A stretch of 64,000 nucleotides of DNA from Actinacidiphila guanduensis (GTDB lineage: Bacteria > Actinomycetota > Actinomycetes > Streptomycetales > Streptomycetaceae): NCBI RefSeq assembly GCF_900103985.1, contig NZ_FNIE01000008.1, positions 124,001-188,000 of the forward strand, read 5' to 3'. A program made the position numbers and the translations under genes. Within the stretch, counting starts at the first letter, position 1, and every line of letters starts with the position of its first letter. Positions 13,991 through 22,101 of this stretch are shown here, piece after piece. Below the pieces are notes generated by a model that was given only the letters and a program-made list of their open reading frames with translations, was not told the DNA's origin and did no database searches.

Positions 13991-16132
13991 ATGGGCGGCG
14001 GGGCGGAATCGGTGCTGCGGGAGGTCGTGGTGCACGCGGCCGGAGCCGTCTGCACGCGTACGGCCCGTGTGGAGCTGCCCGCCTCCGGCGCGGAACCCGT
14101 CGTACGGATCAGCGGGCTGCCGCCCACCGTGCAGCGGCACTCGCTGCGCGGCCGGGTCGTGTCGGGCCCGGCCGGGCTGCGCGTCGCCGACATTCGCGTC
14201 GATGTGGGTGCCGTCCTGCGGCAGGGCGAGCAACTGCCGTCGCTGCGCCTCGACCTGGAGGACGCCGAGGACCGCGCGAGCCGACTCGCGGAGCGCTGCG
14301 AGCGGTTGACGCGCGAGATCGAGCAGGTCGCCGCCTTCCGGGCCGAGCCGCCCCAGCCCAGGCGCGGCGACCCGCCGCGCTGGGCACCCGTGGAGTCCCT
14401 GCTCGCCCTCGCCGGCTTCGTGGACACCCGGCTCGGTGTCCTGCACGCCCGACTGCGGGCCGCGCAGGAGGAGTTGGAGCAGGCCGACCACGAGGTGGCC
14501 GTCGCGCGGCACCGCCTGCTGGAATCCTCCACCGCGCAGCCCGCCGACCGCGCCGTGCCCACCCTCACCGCCGTCCTCACCCTCGTGCCCGGCGAGGGGC
14601 AGCCCGAGGGCGGCTCGGCAGAGGTCGAGGTGGAGTACCACGTCGTGGGCGCCACATGGTCGCCCGTCTACCAGTTGCGCCTGGACGGCAGGACGGGGGC
14701 CGGCATCCTCGTGCTGCGCGCGGGCGTCGCCCAGCGCACCGGCGAGGACTGGACCGGCGTGCGGCTCGGTCTGTCCACCGCCGACCTGCTGCGCCGCACC
14801 GATCTGCCGGCCCTGCGCTCGCTGCGGATCGGCCGGACCCAGGAGGAACCCGCGCCGCGAGGCTGGCGCGAACCCCCGGCCGGGCTGGAGGAGTTGTTCG
14901 CCGGCTACGACGCGGCCGAGCAGCGCAGGCCCAGCGGTCCCGCCCTGGGCGGCGCGGTCGGCGGGGACGTGCCGGTGTCCCGGCACCTGGCCGCGCAGGA
15001 GACGTACGGCGCGGCCACGGCCGCCCGGGCCGACGGCGCCGGCTACGGTGCCGCCCTCCACGCCGGCAGCGCGGGGGCCGACGAGGAGGCCGGCGGCACG
15101 ACCCGCGCGCTGCGCAGCCACGCCCGCCGGACCGGGGGCACCCCGCCGGCCCCGGGCGGCCCCGCCCACGCGCAGAGCTGGATGGCCCACCCGCCGGCCC
15201 CCGTTCCGCTGTCCGCGCCGATGGCCCCGAGCAGTGCGCCGCCGGCCGTACCCGGCCCCCCGGCCGCCGCACCCGCGGCTCCCGCGGCACCCTCCGCGGG
15301 CATGCTCGACTACAGCGCGCTCACCCTGGCCGGCCCGGAGCGGCCGTTCGACCGCGGCACCCTGACCCGTACCGTGGAGACCGGCGACAACGAGATCGCC
15401 GCCCACCGCAGCCGTGCGGCGAAGGTGGCGGACCTGCCCCGCCCCGCGCACGCGGTGGACGTACGGCGGTCCGCCGGGTCCTTCGACTACCGCTTCGAGG
15501 CCGCCGCCCCCGTCGATGTCGCCTCCGACGGGTCCTGGCACACCGTGCCCGTCGGCGAGGTGCCGGCCGAGACGGAGTTCGGCTATGTGTGCGTGCCCGC
15601 CGAGGACACCGCCGTCTTCGGCACCGTGCTGCTGACGAACACCTCCGCGCGCCCGCTGCTCGCCGGGCCCGCCGACGTCATGGTCGACGGCGACTTCGTG
15701 CTCACCGCGCCGCTGCCGACCCTCGCGCCCGGGCAGCGCCAGGCGGTCGGCATCGGTGTGGCCGAGAGCGTCCAGGTGGCCCGGCGCACGCACATGCGCG
15801 AGTCGACCGCGGGGCTGCGCGGCGGCACCACCGTGCTGGAGCACAGCGTCGAGGTCGAGGTCGCCAACCGGCTGCCGTACCCGGTGGTCGTGGAGGTGCG
15901 CGAGCGGGTGCCCGTCGCAGGCGACAAGGACGTGCGGATCGAGGAGCACCGGGCCGAGCCGGCCTGGGCGGCGCCCGAGGGGCCGCTGCCCGGCCAGGAC
16001 GAGACCTATGTGCGCGGGGCCCGCGTCTGGCGGGTGGCGCTGGAGCCCGGCCGGACCACCACGCTGACCGGCGGGTACGCCGTGCGGCTGCCGGTCGGCA
16101 AGTCCGTCGTCGGCGGAAACCGGAGGAACTGA
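13991..16132 (+). CDS. DUF4139 domain protein (MuiA-like), paralogue 1
   Basis: A 713-aa protein of the family called mucoidy inhibitor A. The N-terminal DUF4140 part spans residues ~8-105 (REVVVHAAGAVCTRTARVELP), a helical/coiled-coil segment ~90-175 (LERLTREIEQ..., LRAAQEELEQADHEVAVARH), and the DUF4139 beta-rich domain ~195-710, with the family motif QRTGEDWTGVRLGLSTADL (~240). A disordered Gly/Ala/Pro-rich insert of ~120 residues (~315-440) splits the domain. Cysteines are scarce and there is no signal peptide, so it is likely cytoplasmic. Function is unknown in actinobacteria. The next gene, 4 bp downstream, encodes a paralogue, and the two probably act together. Confidence 0.85.
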   Translation: MGGGAESVLREVVVHAAGAVCTRTARVELPASGAEPVVRISGLPPTVQRHSLRGRVVSGPAGLRVADIRVDVGAVLRQGEQLPSLRLDLEDAEDRASRLAERCERLTREIEQVAAFRAEPPQPRRGDPPRWAPVESLLALAGFVDTRLGVLHARLRAAQEELEQADHEVAVARHRLLESSTAQPADRAVPTLTAVLTLVPGEGQPEGGSAEVEVEYHVVGATWSPVYQLRLDGRTGAGILVLRAGVAQRTGEDWTGVRLGLSTADLLRRTDLPALRSLRIGRTQEEPAPRGWREPPAGLEELFAGYDAAEQRRPSGPALGGAVGGDVPVSRHLAAQETYGAATAARADGAGYGAALHAGSAGADEEAGGTTRALRSHARRTGGTPPAPGGPAHAQSWMAHPPAPVPLSAPMAPSSAPPAVPGPPAAAPAAPAAPSAGMLDYSALTLAGPERPFDRGTLTRTVETGDNEIAAHRSRAAKVADLPRPAHAVDVRRSAGSFDYRFEAAAPVDVASDGSWHTVPVGEVPAETEFGYVCVPAEDTAVFGTVLLTNTSARPLLAGPADVMVDGDFVLTAPLPTLAPGQRQAVGIGVAESVQVARRTHMRESTAGLRGGTTVLEHSVEVEVANRLPYPVVVEVRERVPVAGDKDVRIEEHRAEPAWAAPEGPLPGQDETYVRGARVWRVALEPGRTTTLTGGYAVRLPVGKSVVGGNRRN

Positions 16133-16136
16133 GGCG

Positions 16137-17888
16137 ATGGACCGCGTGGTTGACGGTGTCGAGGACCGCGGTGCGGACCGCACGGTGACGGGCCCAGCAG
16201 GACCCGGGGGCCCGGCGGCCCCCGCCGCCGAGGACGCCCTGCGGCTGCCGATCACTGCCGTGACCTGCCTGGAGGACCGCGCCCAGGTCGAACGCTCCGG
16301 CACCGTCCATCTCGCCGCGGGCGTCAGCCGGTTGCGCATCGGCCCGGTCACGCCGCTGGCCGTGGACCGCTCGCTGCGGGCCGAGTTCACCGCTGACCCG
16401 CAGGCCGGGCAGGGCGGTTCGCCGTCGGAAGAGGGCCCGATCTCCGCCGGGACGGCCGGTGTTCGGGCCGCGGCACCCCGCGTGCTCGACACCCGCGTCG
16501 TGCGTGTGCACACGCCCCCGCCGCCCGGCGAGCCCGGCCGCGACGCCTCCGTGCTGCGGCGCGAAGTCCACGCCCTGGAGCGGGAGTCGCAGGAGGTGCG
16601 GCAGCTGCAGGAGCGGCTGGAGAGCGCGCTGGCCGTCGTCGAGCAGGCCCGGGCCGATGTCCACCGCGACATCGTGCAGGGCGCCGGCGCGGGCGACGCC
16701 GACCCCGAGCGGTGGGCCGACCGGCTGGACCGGGTCGAGCAGGAGGCCGAGGCCCGCATCGGCGAACTGCACCGCCAGCGCCGCCGGTTGCACGACGTCG
16801 AGCAGGAACTCGCCGAGGCCCGTGCCGCCTTGGCCGCGACCGAGAACGAACCGCCATTGCTCACCGCCCACCTGGAAGTCGTCGTGGAAGCCGGGAGCGC
16901 GGGCGCCGCGCACCTGAAGGTGGCGCACCTGGTGCCCTGCGCGGTGTGGCGGCCCGCCTACCGGGCCACGCTCGCCGAGGACCGCGGCACCGTCCGGGTG
17001 GAGACCGACGCCTTCGTGTGGCAGCGCACCGGCGAGGACTGGGACGGGGTGCGGCTGTCGCTGTCCACGGCGCGGCCGACGCTGGCCGCGAGCCCGCCGC
17101 GGCTGACCGAGGACGTCCTGACGCTGCGCGACCGCTCGGCCGAGGAACGGCGGACGGTCGAGGTGGACCTGCGCGAGGAGGAGATCGCCACCGTGGGCGC
17201 CGAGTCGGCGCCGGCCGCGACCGGCACGGGCGCCCTGCCCGGCCTGGCCGACGGCGGTGCCGTCCGCGTCCTGGCCGCGCCCCGGCCCGTTGCCGTGCCC
17301 GGCGACGGGCGGCCGCACCGGGTGCACCTGTCCGCCTTCACGGCCGCCTGCCGGGCCGAGTGGTCCAGTGCGCCGGAGCTGTCACCCCTGGTGGTGACGA
17401 CCGCGCGGTTCACCAACGAGGCCGGGCACGTGCTGCTGGCCGGACCGGTGGACCTGCTGCGCGGCAGCGGCTTCCGCGGCCGTGGCGAGCTGCCCTTCGC
17501 GGGCGTCGGCGAGGAGGTGCGCCTCGCGTTCGGCAGCGAGGACGACTTCCGGGTGGTGCGCCATGTCGAGGAGCGGCGCGACACGGCGGGCCTGGCCGCG
17601 ATCAACCAGCGCACCGTCATCACCCGCGAGGTACGGCTGTTCGTCTCGCGGCTGGACGCCGGACCGCAGGCGGCGGGCGAGCGGGAGGTGGTCGTGCGCG
17701 AGCGGATACCGGTCTCCGAGGTCTCGGCGGTGGAGGTTCGGCTGCTGCCCGGCGCCTGCGCGCCGGACCCGGGGGCGCCCGACGCCGAGGGCATCGTCCG
17801 CTACGACCTGCGGCTGGCCCCGGGCGAGCGGCGCGAGATCACCCTGGCGTACGAGATCACGGCAGCGGCCTCCGTCACGGGCCTGTGA
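16137..17888 (+). CDS. DUF4139 domain protein (MuiA-like), paralogue 2
   Basis: A 583-aa paralogue of the preceding protein, starting 4 bp after it with no space for a promoter, so the two are one operon. The layout is the same: an N-terminal DUF4140 region (ITAVTCLEDRAQVERSGTVHL, residues ~38-58), a long charged coiled coil (~140-245, LERESQEVRQLQERLESALA and LHRQRRRLHDVEQELAEARA), and DUF4139 from ~250 with WQRTGEDWDGVRLSLSTARP. It lacks the large disordered insert of paralogue 1. The pairing of a coiled-coil-rich and an insert-rich copy suggests a heteromer. Function unknown. Confidence 0.85.
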   Translation: MDRVVDGVEDRGADRTVTGPAGPGGPAAPAAEDALRLPITAVTCLEDRAQVERSGTVHLAAGVSRLRIGPVTPLAVDRSLRAEFTADPQAGQGGSPSEEGPISAGTAGVRAAAPRVLDTRVVRVHTPPPPGEPGRDASVLRREVHALERESQEVRQLQERLESALAVVEQARADVHRDIVQGAGAGDADPERWADRLDRVEQEAEARIGELHRQRRRLHDVEQELAEARAALAATENEPPLLTAHLEVVVEAGSAGAAHLKVAHLVPCAVWRPAYRATLAEDRGTVRVETDAFVWQRTGEDWDGVRLSLSTARPTLAASPPRLTEDVLTLRDRSAEERRTVEVDLREEEIATVGAESAPAATGTGALPGLADGGAVRVLAAPRPVAVPGDGRPHRVHLSAFTAACRAEWSSAPELSPLVVTTARFTNEAGHVLLAGPVDLLRGSGFRGRGELPFAGVGEEVRLAFGSEDDFRVVRHVEERRDTAGLAAINQRTVITREVRLFVSRLDAGPQAAGEREVVVRERIPVSEVSAVEVRLLPGACAPDPGAPDAEGIVRYDLRLAPGERREITLAYEITAAASVTGL

Positions 17889-18025
17889 CCGTCCTCGCCC
17901 CTGGGCAAGATGCGCGGGCCAAGGGTCAACGGCTTTGCCGCGTAAGGAACGTGGCAGCCCCTTTTGGTGGCCTGCTGTTCACACGGAATTCGGCGTTCCC
18001 TTCCGTCAAGATCCTTTGCGGCCCG

Positions 18026-18031
18026 TAGCGT
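18026..18031 (+). promoter_or_regulatory. candidate -10 element for the secreted propeller protein
   Basis: TAGCGT with a weak -35 (CCGTCA, 18003-18008) 17 bp upstream. The gene starts 155 bp downstream, leaving a leader. Low confidence because the -35 matches only partly. Confidence 0.3.
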
Positions 18032-18185
18032 CCACGGGCCGACAACCGGTCCCCACGCGCGGCGGTGCGCCCACGCACCCGCGAGCGCCGGGGCCGACAG
18101 CAACGGGGGGCGGCCGGGGGGCCGTCGGCACTTCGCATCAGGTCGATGCCTTCTTCGGGCATCGCGTCATTGGGGGGTCTTCCAC

Positions 18186-20267
18186 TTGGAAGCTCGTACG
18201 CGCCGCAACCTCGCGGTGCTGACTTCGGCCGCGTCGCTGGCGGCCGGTGTTCTCGCGGCCACCGCGCCGCAGGCCGGAGCGCTGACCATCAGCGCCACCA
18301 CCGGCCAGATCTCCACCGTGGGGGCCGACGGCGTCCACGTCGCCAACCCCGACGGCTCCGGCTCGGCCCTCGTGCCCGGCCTGCCCGACCCGTACGGCAT
18401 GTCGCCGAACTGGGCGCCCGACGGCAGCCGCCTGGTCGGCGGCACCGACGACCCGGGCACCTTCCTGAGCACCCGCACGGTCGGCACCGCCTCGCCCGTC
18501 ACCACCGTGTGGCCCACCGGCGGCGCGGGCGGCTCGCAGTACTCCGACGCGGTCTACTGGCTGGACGGCAGCTACGTCGTCACCAGCGACACCGTCCAGC
18601 TCTTCTACGGCCCGTCCGACGCCTCCTTCGGGCAGCAGCCGCTGCTCACCGGCGCCAACGCGCCCGCCCAGGGCACCTGCGACCGGCACCCCACCGCGAG
18701 CATCCTCGGCCCGCTGGCCTTCCAGCGGTCCGCCTGCGGCAGCACCGACTCCGACATCTACGCGCTGGACCCGTCGACGGACGCCCTGCAGAAGATCGTC
18801 ACCGACGGCGCCGAGCCCGCCTACTCCGCGGACGGCAGCCAACTCGCCTTCACCCGGGTCGTGGACGGCCACCGGCAGATCTTCGTGGCCGCCGCCGACG
18901 GCAGCGACCCCAAGCAGATCACCACCGACGCCTCCGACCACCACGACCCGGCCTGGGACCCGGCCGGCGGCCGGATCGCCTACGACGTGGTCACCGACGC
19001 GGCGAGCGACAAGCGCGAGACGCACCTGCTCGACCTGGCCGACGGCAGCACCAGCCTGTTCAACGGCGCCACCGGCCGGCCCGCCTGGCAGCCGGTCCGC
19101 AACAACACCCTGGACCGCGTCTACGGCACCGGCGACATCACCATCGACCAGGCCGCCTCCCGCTTCACCTTCGACACCACCGGCGCCACCCACCAGCCCG
19201 GCCTGATCACCGCCCACTCGGCGGTGCTGGTCAACAAGGGCAACGGCACCTACGCGACCCCCGCGGTCTCGCTGGCCGCCGAGAAGCAGGGCCCGGTCCT
19301 GATGACGTCGGCGACCTCGCTGGACGCCACCGCCGTCGCCGAACTCAAGCGCACCCTGCCCAAGGGCAGCACCGTGTACCTGATGGGCAACACCAACCTG
19401 CTCAGCGCCAACGTCGCCTCGCAGATCACCGCGCTCGGCTACACCGCGCTGCGGATGGACGGCACCGACCTCGCCGCGGTCTCCGCCCGCACCGCCACCC
19501 AGATCACCCACACTCCCGACTGGGTGTTCGTCGCCGACGGCAACGACTACCACGACCCGATCGCCGCCGCCAGCGCGGCCGGCGCGCTCGGCTACAAGGG
19601 CCTGGGCGTGGTGCTGCTCACCAAGGGCACCACCATCCCCTCCTCGGTCCAGAACTACCTCAACTCCCTGGACCCGAACACCACCAACCTGGTCTCGGTC
19701 GGCGCCAACGCCCGCACGGCGCTGGAGAACACCGCCCTGGCCAAGCCCTGGCAGTTCTACGACGTCAGCGGCAGCTCCAACGAGCAGACCGCGGTCAACC
19801 TCGCCGAGTTCTGGTGGTCGGCGCCCAACGCCGCCACCGTGCAGGACACCTGGACCTGGCAGAACGCCGTCACCGGCAACGCGGTCACCGCGACCTACGG
19901 CCCCGTGCTGTGGTCCACGGTCGACGTCCTGTCCGACCAGAGCAAGGCGTACCTGACGACGGAGTCCGCGAGCGTGCAGGAGGTGGCGACCTTCGGCGGC
20001 AACGACGCGTACTCGCCCACCAACCGCAGCGACATCGGCAACGCGATTGGCATCGACAGCGCCCACATGACCACCCTCTGGTGGGCCGGCGGCGTGCTGC
20101 CGGCCCAGGCGGGCTCGGCGAGCAAGTCCCTGGCGAAGGACTTCGCCCGGTCCCTGCCCACCGTCCGCACGCCGCAGGGGCAGGCCCCCGCGCCCGCCCG
20201 CAAGTCGCTGACCGTGGACATCCCAGGCGCGCAGCTCCCGCCGCGCACCGACTCCACGCGCCGCTGA
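18186..20267 (+). CDS. secreted PD40/propeller protein with cell-wall-binding-like repeats
   Basis: A 693-aa secreted protein. I start at TTG 18186 because GGGGGG lies 8 bases upstream and the product then opens with a clean signal peptide (MEARTRRNLAVLTSAASLAAGVLAATAPQ-type, cleavage near residue 34). Residues ~40-330 form a WD40-like/TolB beta propeller (repeats such as PNWAPDGSRL, AYSADGSQLAFTR, DPAWDPAGGRIAYD). Residues ~355-560 look like cell wall binding repeat 2 units (GPVLMTSATSLDATAVAELK, STVYLMGNTNLL, DWVFVADGNDYHDPIAAASA). It probably sits on the cell wall. A perfect 14-bp hairpin follows. No catalytic motif is visible. Confidence 0.78.
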   Translation: MEARTRRNLAVLTSAASLAAGVLAATAPQAGALTISATTGQISTVGADGVHVANPDGSGSALVPGLPDPYGMSPNWAPDGSRLVGGTDDPGTFLSTRTVGTASPVTTVWPTGGAGGSQYSDAVYWLDGSYVVTSDTVQLFYGPSDASFGQQPLLTGANAPAQGTCDRHPTASILGPLAFQRSACGSTDSDIYALDPSTDALQKIVTDGAEPAYSADGSQLAFTRVVDGHRQIFVAAADGSDPKQITTDASDHHDPAWDPAGGRIAYDVVTDAASDKRETHLLDLADGSTSLFNGATGRPAWQPVRNNTLDRVYGTGDITIDQAASRFTFDTTGATHQPGLITAHSAVLVNKGNGTYATPAVSLAAEKQGPVLMTSATSLDATAVAELKRTLPKGSTVYLMGNTNLLSANVASQITALGYTALRMDGTDLAAVSARTATQITHTPDWVFVADGNDYHDPIAAASAAGALGYKGLGVVLLTKGTTIPSSVQNYLNSLDPNTTNLVSVGANARTALENTALAKPWQFYDVSGSSNEQTAVNLAEFWWSAPNAATVQDTWTWQNAVTGNAVTATYGPVLWSTVDVLSDQSKAYLTTESASVQEVATFGGNDAYSPTNRSDIGNAIGIDSAHMTTLWWAGGVLPAQAGSASKSLAKDFARSLPTVRTPQGQAPAPARKSLTVDIPGAQLPPRTDSTRR

Positions 20268-20286
20268 CGGAAGCGGCGGTAGCGGC

Positions 20287-20319
20287 GAAGGAGCCCGGGC
20301 AGACCGCCCGGGCTCCTTC
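20287..20319. terminator. bidirectional hairpin terminator
   Basis: A perfect 14-bp stem (GAAGGAGCCCGGGC with GCCCGGGCTCCTTC) around loop AGACC, between convergent genes that stop at 20267 (+) and 20362 (-). It can serve both. Confidence 0.85.
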
Positions 20320-20361
20320 GCGTATCACACGGAGAGTTGACGGAGCGTCAGCTCACACCGC

Positions 20362-21999
20362 TCACTGGCTGAGCAGCTTCGTGGCCAGCGTGGCCGCGTT
20401 GTACGAGCCCCAGCCGGTGGTGAAGTCCCAGCCGGTGCCCGCGGAGTAGGCGCCGTTGCTGCCACTGGTGATGTCGTGGAAGCCGGTGCCGTTCGCCGCG
20501 TACAGGGCGGGGTTGGCGAAGCCCAGGCCGGGCTTACCGGCCGCGGCGGCCTGCTGGTTGTAGAGGGCGGCGAAGGCGGCCCACTCCGGCGCGGCCGCGC
20601 TGGTGCCGCCGACCTGGCCCCAGGAGCCCTGCGAGTAGATCGACACGCCGGGCGAGGGGTTGGCGAGCGCCGCGACGTCCGGCACCTGCCGCTTGCCGCC
20701 GCCCTGGCTCTTCTGCACCGGGGTCTGCCAGCTCGGGATGGCGAACTTCGAGGACTTGCCGCCACCGCCGCCGGACCACGCGGTTTCCCGGCTCCAGGCG
20801 TTGGACGACGTCACCGTCAGCGTGGTGCCGCCGACGCCCGTGACGTACGGGTCGCTCGCCGGGTAGTCCACCGAGGTGCCACCGGTGCCCGCGTCGTCCG
20901 AGCCGCTGTCGCCGGAGGCCGCGAAGAAGCCCAGGCCCTCGGCAGCGCCCTGCTTGAACACCGCGTCCACCGCGGTGATGTTGGACGAGGTGCGCTGCGT
21001 CTCGGCCGCGCCCCAGCTGATCGACGTCACCGGGATGCCGCTGTCGACGATCGCCTGATAGGTGTCGACCTCGCCCGCGTCGGAGTTCGGGCCCTCGAAG
21101 ACGGTGACCTTCGCGGCCGGCGCGACCGCGTTGAGCACCTCGATGTCCAGCTCGACCTCGACCTGGCCGTCGCCGAGCGACCCCGAACCGCCGTCCACCT
21201 TGTGCACGGTGGGCGCCGACGAGCCGAGCCCGTAGTGGCTGTCGTACGTGGTGATGTTCGACTGCTGGAAGCCGTCGAACTCCAGCAGCGCGACCTGCTG
21301 GCCGCTGCCGGTGTACGTGCCCGACACGTTGTAGCCGCCCTTGATCTGCGCCGGGGTGTAGCCGCCGCCGGGGCCGTTGTGCGGGGCCGCCGCGGGCTTC
21401 AGCGCGGTGGGCTGGTGGCGCAGCTTGGCCTGGTTGTTCAGGCCCGAGACGTCGCTGACCACCGAGGCGATCGAGGCCGGCAGCGAGGGCGCCGCGTCGT
21501 TGGCGTAGAAGCTGCGCCCGGTGGCGGCGTCCTTGTACGTCGACAGCGACGTGCCGAACGCCTTCTGCACCTGGGCGGCGGTGCCGGTGGCGTCCACCAG
21601 CAGGTTGCCCGAGTGCACCGCGCCGACCTTCAGGCCCTGGGCGGCCAGGTAGTCGGTGACCTTCTTGACGTCGGCGTCGCTGCGCCCGAAGCGGGCCGCG
21701 AACTGCGCCTTCGTCAGGTAGTGGCCGTAGGACGAGGAACGCGGGTCGCTCACCTTCGCCACGAAGGTGTCCAGTCCCGCGGTGTCACGGGACTTCAGGC
21801 TCACCGCGACGGTTATCCGGTCGCCCTGCGCCACGGCGCCGGTGCGCACCGCGTGCGAGGAGAGGTTCGGCAGCACGTCGCCGGCGATCTGGGCACGCAC
21901 GGCGTCGGGGTGCGCGGAGGCCGCGTACGCGGCCGGCACGGCTGCGGCCAGCAGCGCCGGGGCGGCGGCCACGGCCAGCAGTTTCAGGCGGAGAGTCAC
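20362..21999 (-). CDS. secreted S53 family serine-carboxyl peptidase (sedolisin)
   Basis: A 545-aa preproprotease. I start at GTG 21999 (MTLRLKLLAVAAAPALLAAA...), which gives a typical signal peptide and has GGAGG 6 bases upstream. The pro-domain of the kumamolisin type spans residues ~40-180 (DPRSSSYGHYLTKAQFAARFG). The catalytic domain holds EVELD (Glu and Asp of the triad, ~255), ASGDSGSDD with the oxyanion Asp (~325) and GGTSAAAP with the catalytic Ser (~450). A C-terminal calcium site is suggested by HDITSGSNGAYSAGTGWD. Sedolisins are acid-active and autoprocess. The LAL regulator gene lies 102 bp upstream on the same strand and may control it. Confidence 0.93.
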   Translation of the reverse strand: MTLRLKLLAVAAAPALLAAAVPAAYAASAHPDAVRAQIAGDVLPNLSSHAVRTGAVAQGDRITVAVSLKSRDTAGLDTFVAKVSDPRSSSYGHYLTKAQFAARFGRSDADVKKVTDYLAAQGLKVGAVHSGNLLVDATGTAAQVQKAFGTSLSTYKDAATGRSFYANDAAPSLPASIASVVSDVSGLNNQAKLRHQPTALKPAAAPHNGPGGGYTPAQIKGGYNVSGTYTGSGQQVALLEFDGFQQSNITTYDSHYGLGSSAPTVHKVDGGSGSLGDGQVEVELDIEVLNAVAPAAKVTVFEGPNSDAGEVDTYQAIVDSGIPVTSISWGAAETQRTSSNITAVDAVFKQGAAEGLGFFAASGDSGSDDAGTGGTSVDYPASDPYVTGVGGTTLTVTSSNAWSRETAWSGGGGGKSSKFAIPSWQTPVQKSQGGGKRQVPDVAALANPSPGVSIYSQGSWGQVGGTSAAAPEWAAFAALYNQQAAAAGKPGLGFANPALYAANGTGFHDITSGSNGAYSAGTGWDFTTGWGSYNAATLATKLLSQ

Positions 22000-22101
22000 G
22001 AAGGTCCTCCAAGAGGTGGTCGGTCCCCTGGGGGCGGGGCCGTCCACCACGCTATGGAGTCGCGCTGTCGCGCATAAGCGTGGGAACCCTTGCGACCGAC
22101 G

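Noticed and set aside
13826-16864. A 1012-codon open frame on the minus strand opposite the two DUF4139 genes
   Set aside because: It is low-complexity and antisense to two clear domain proteins; very long antisense frames are normal at this GC content.
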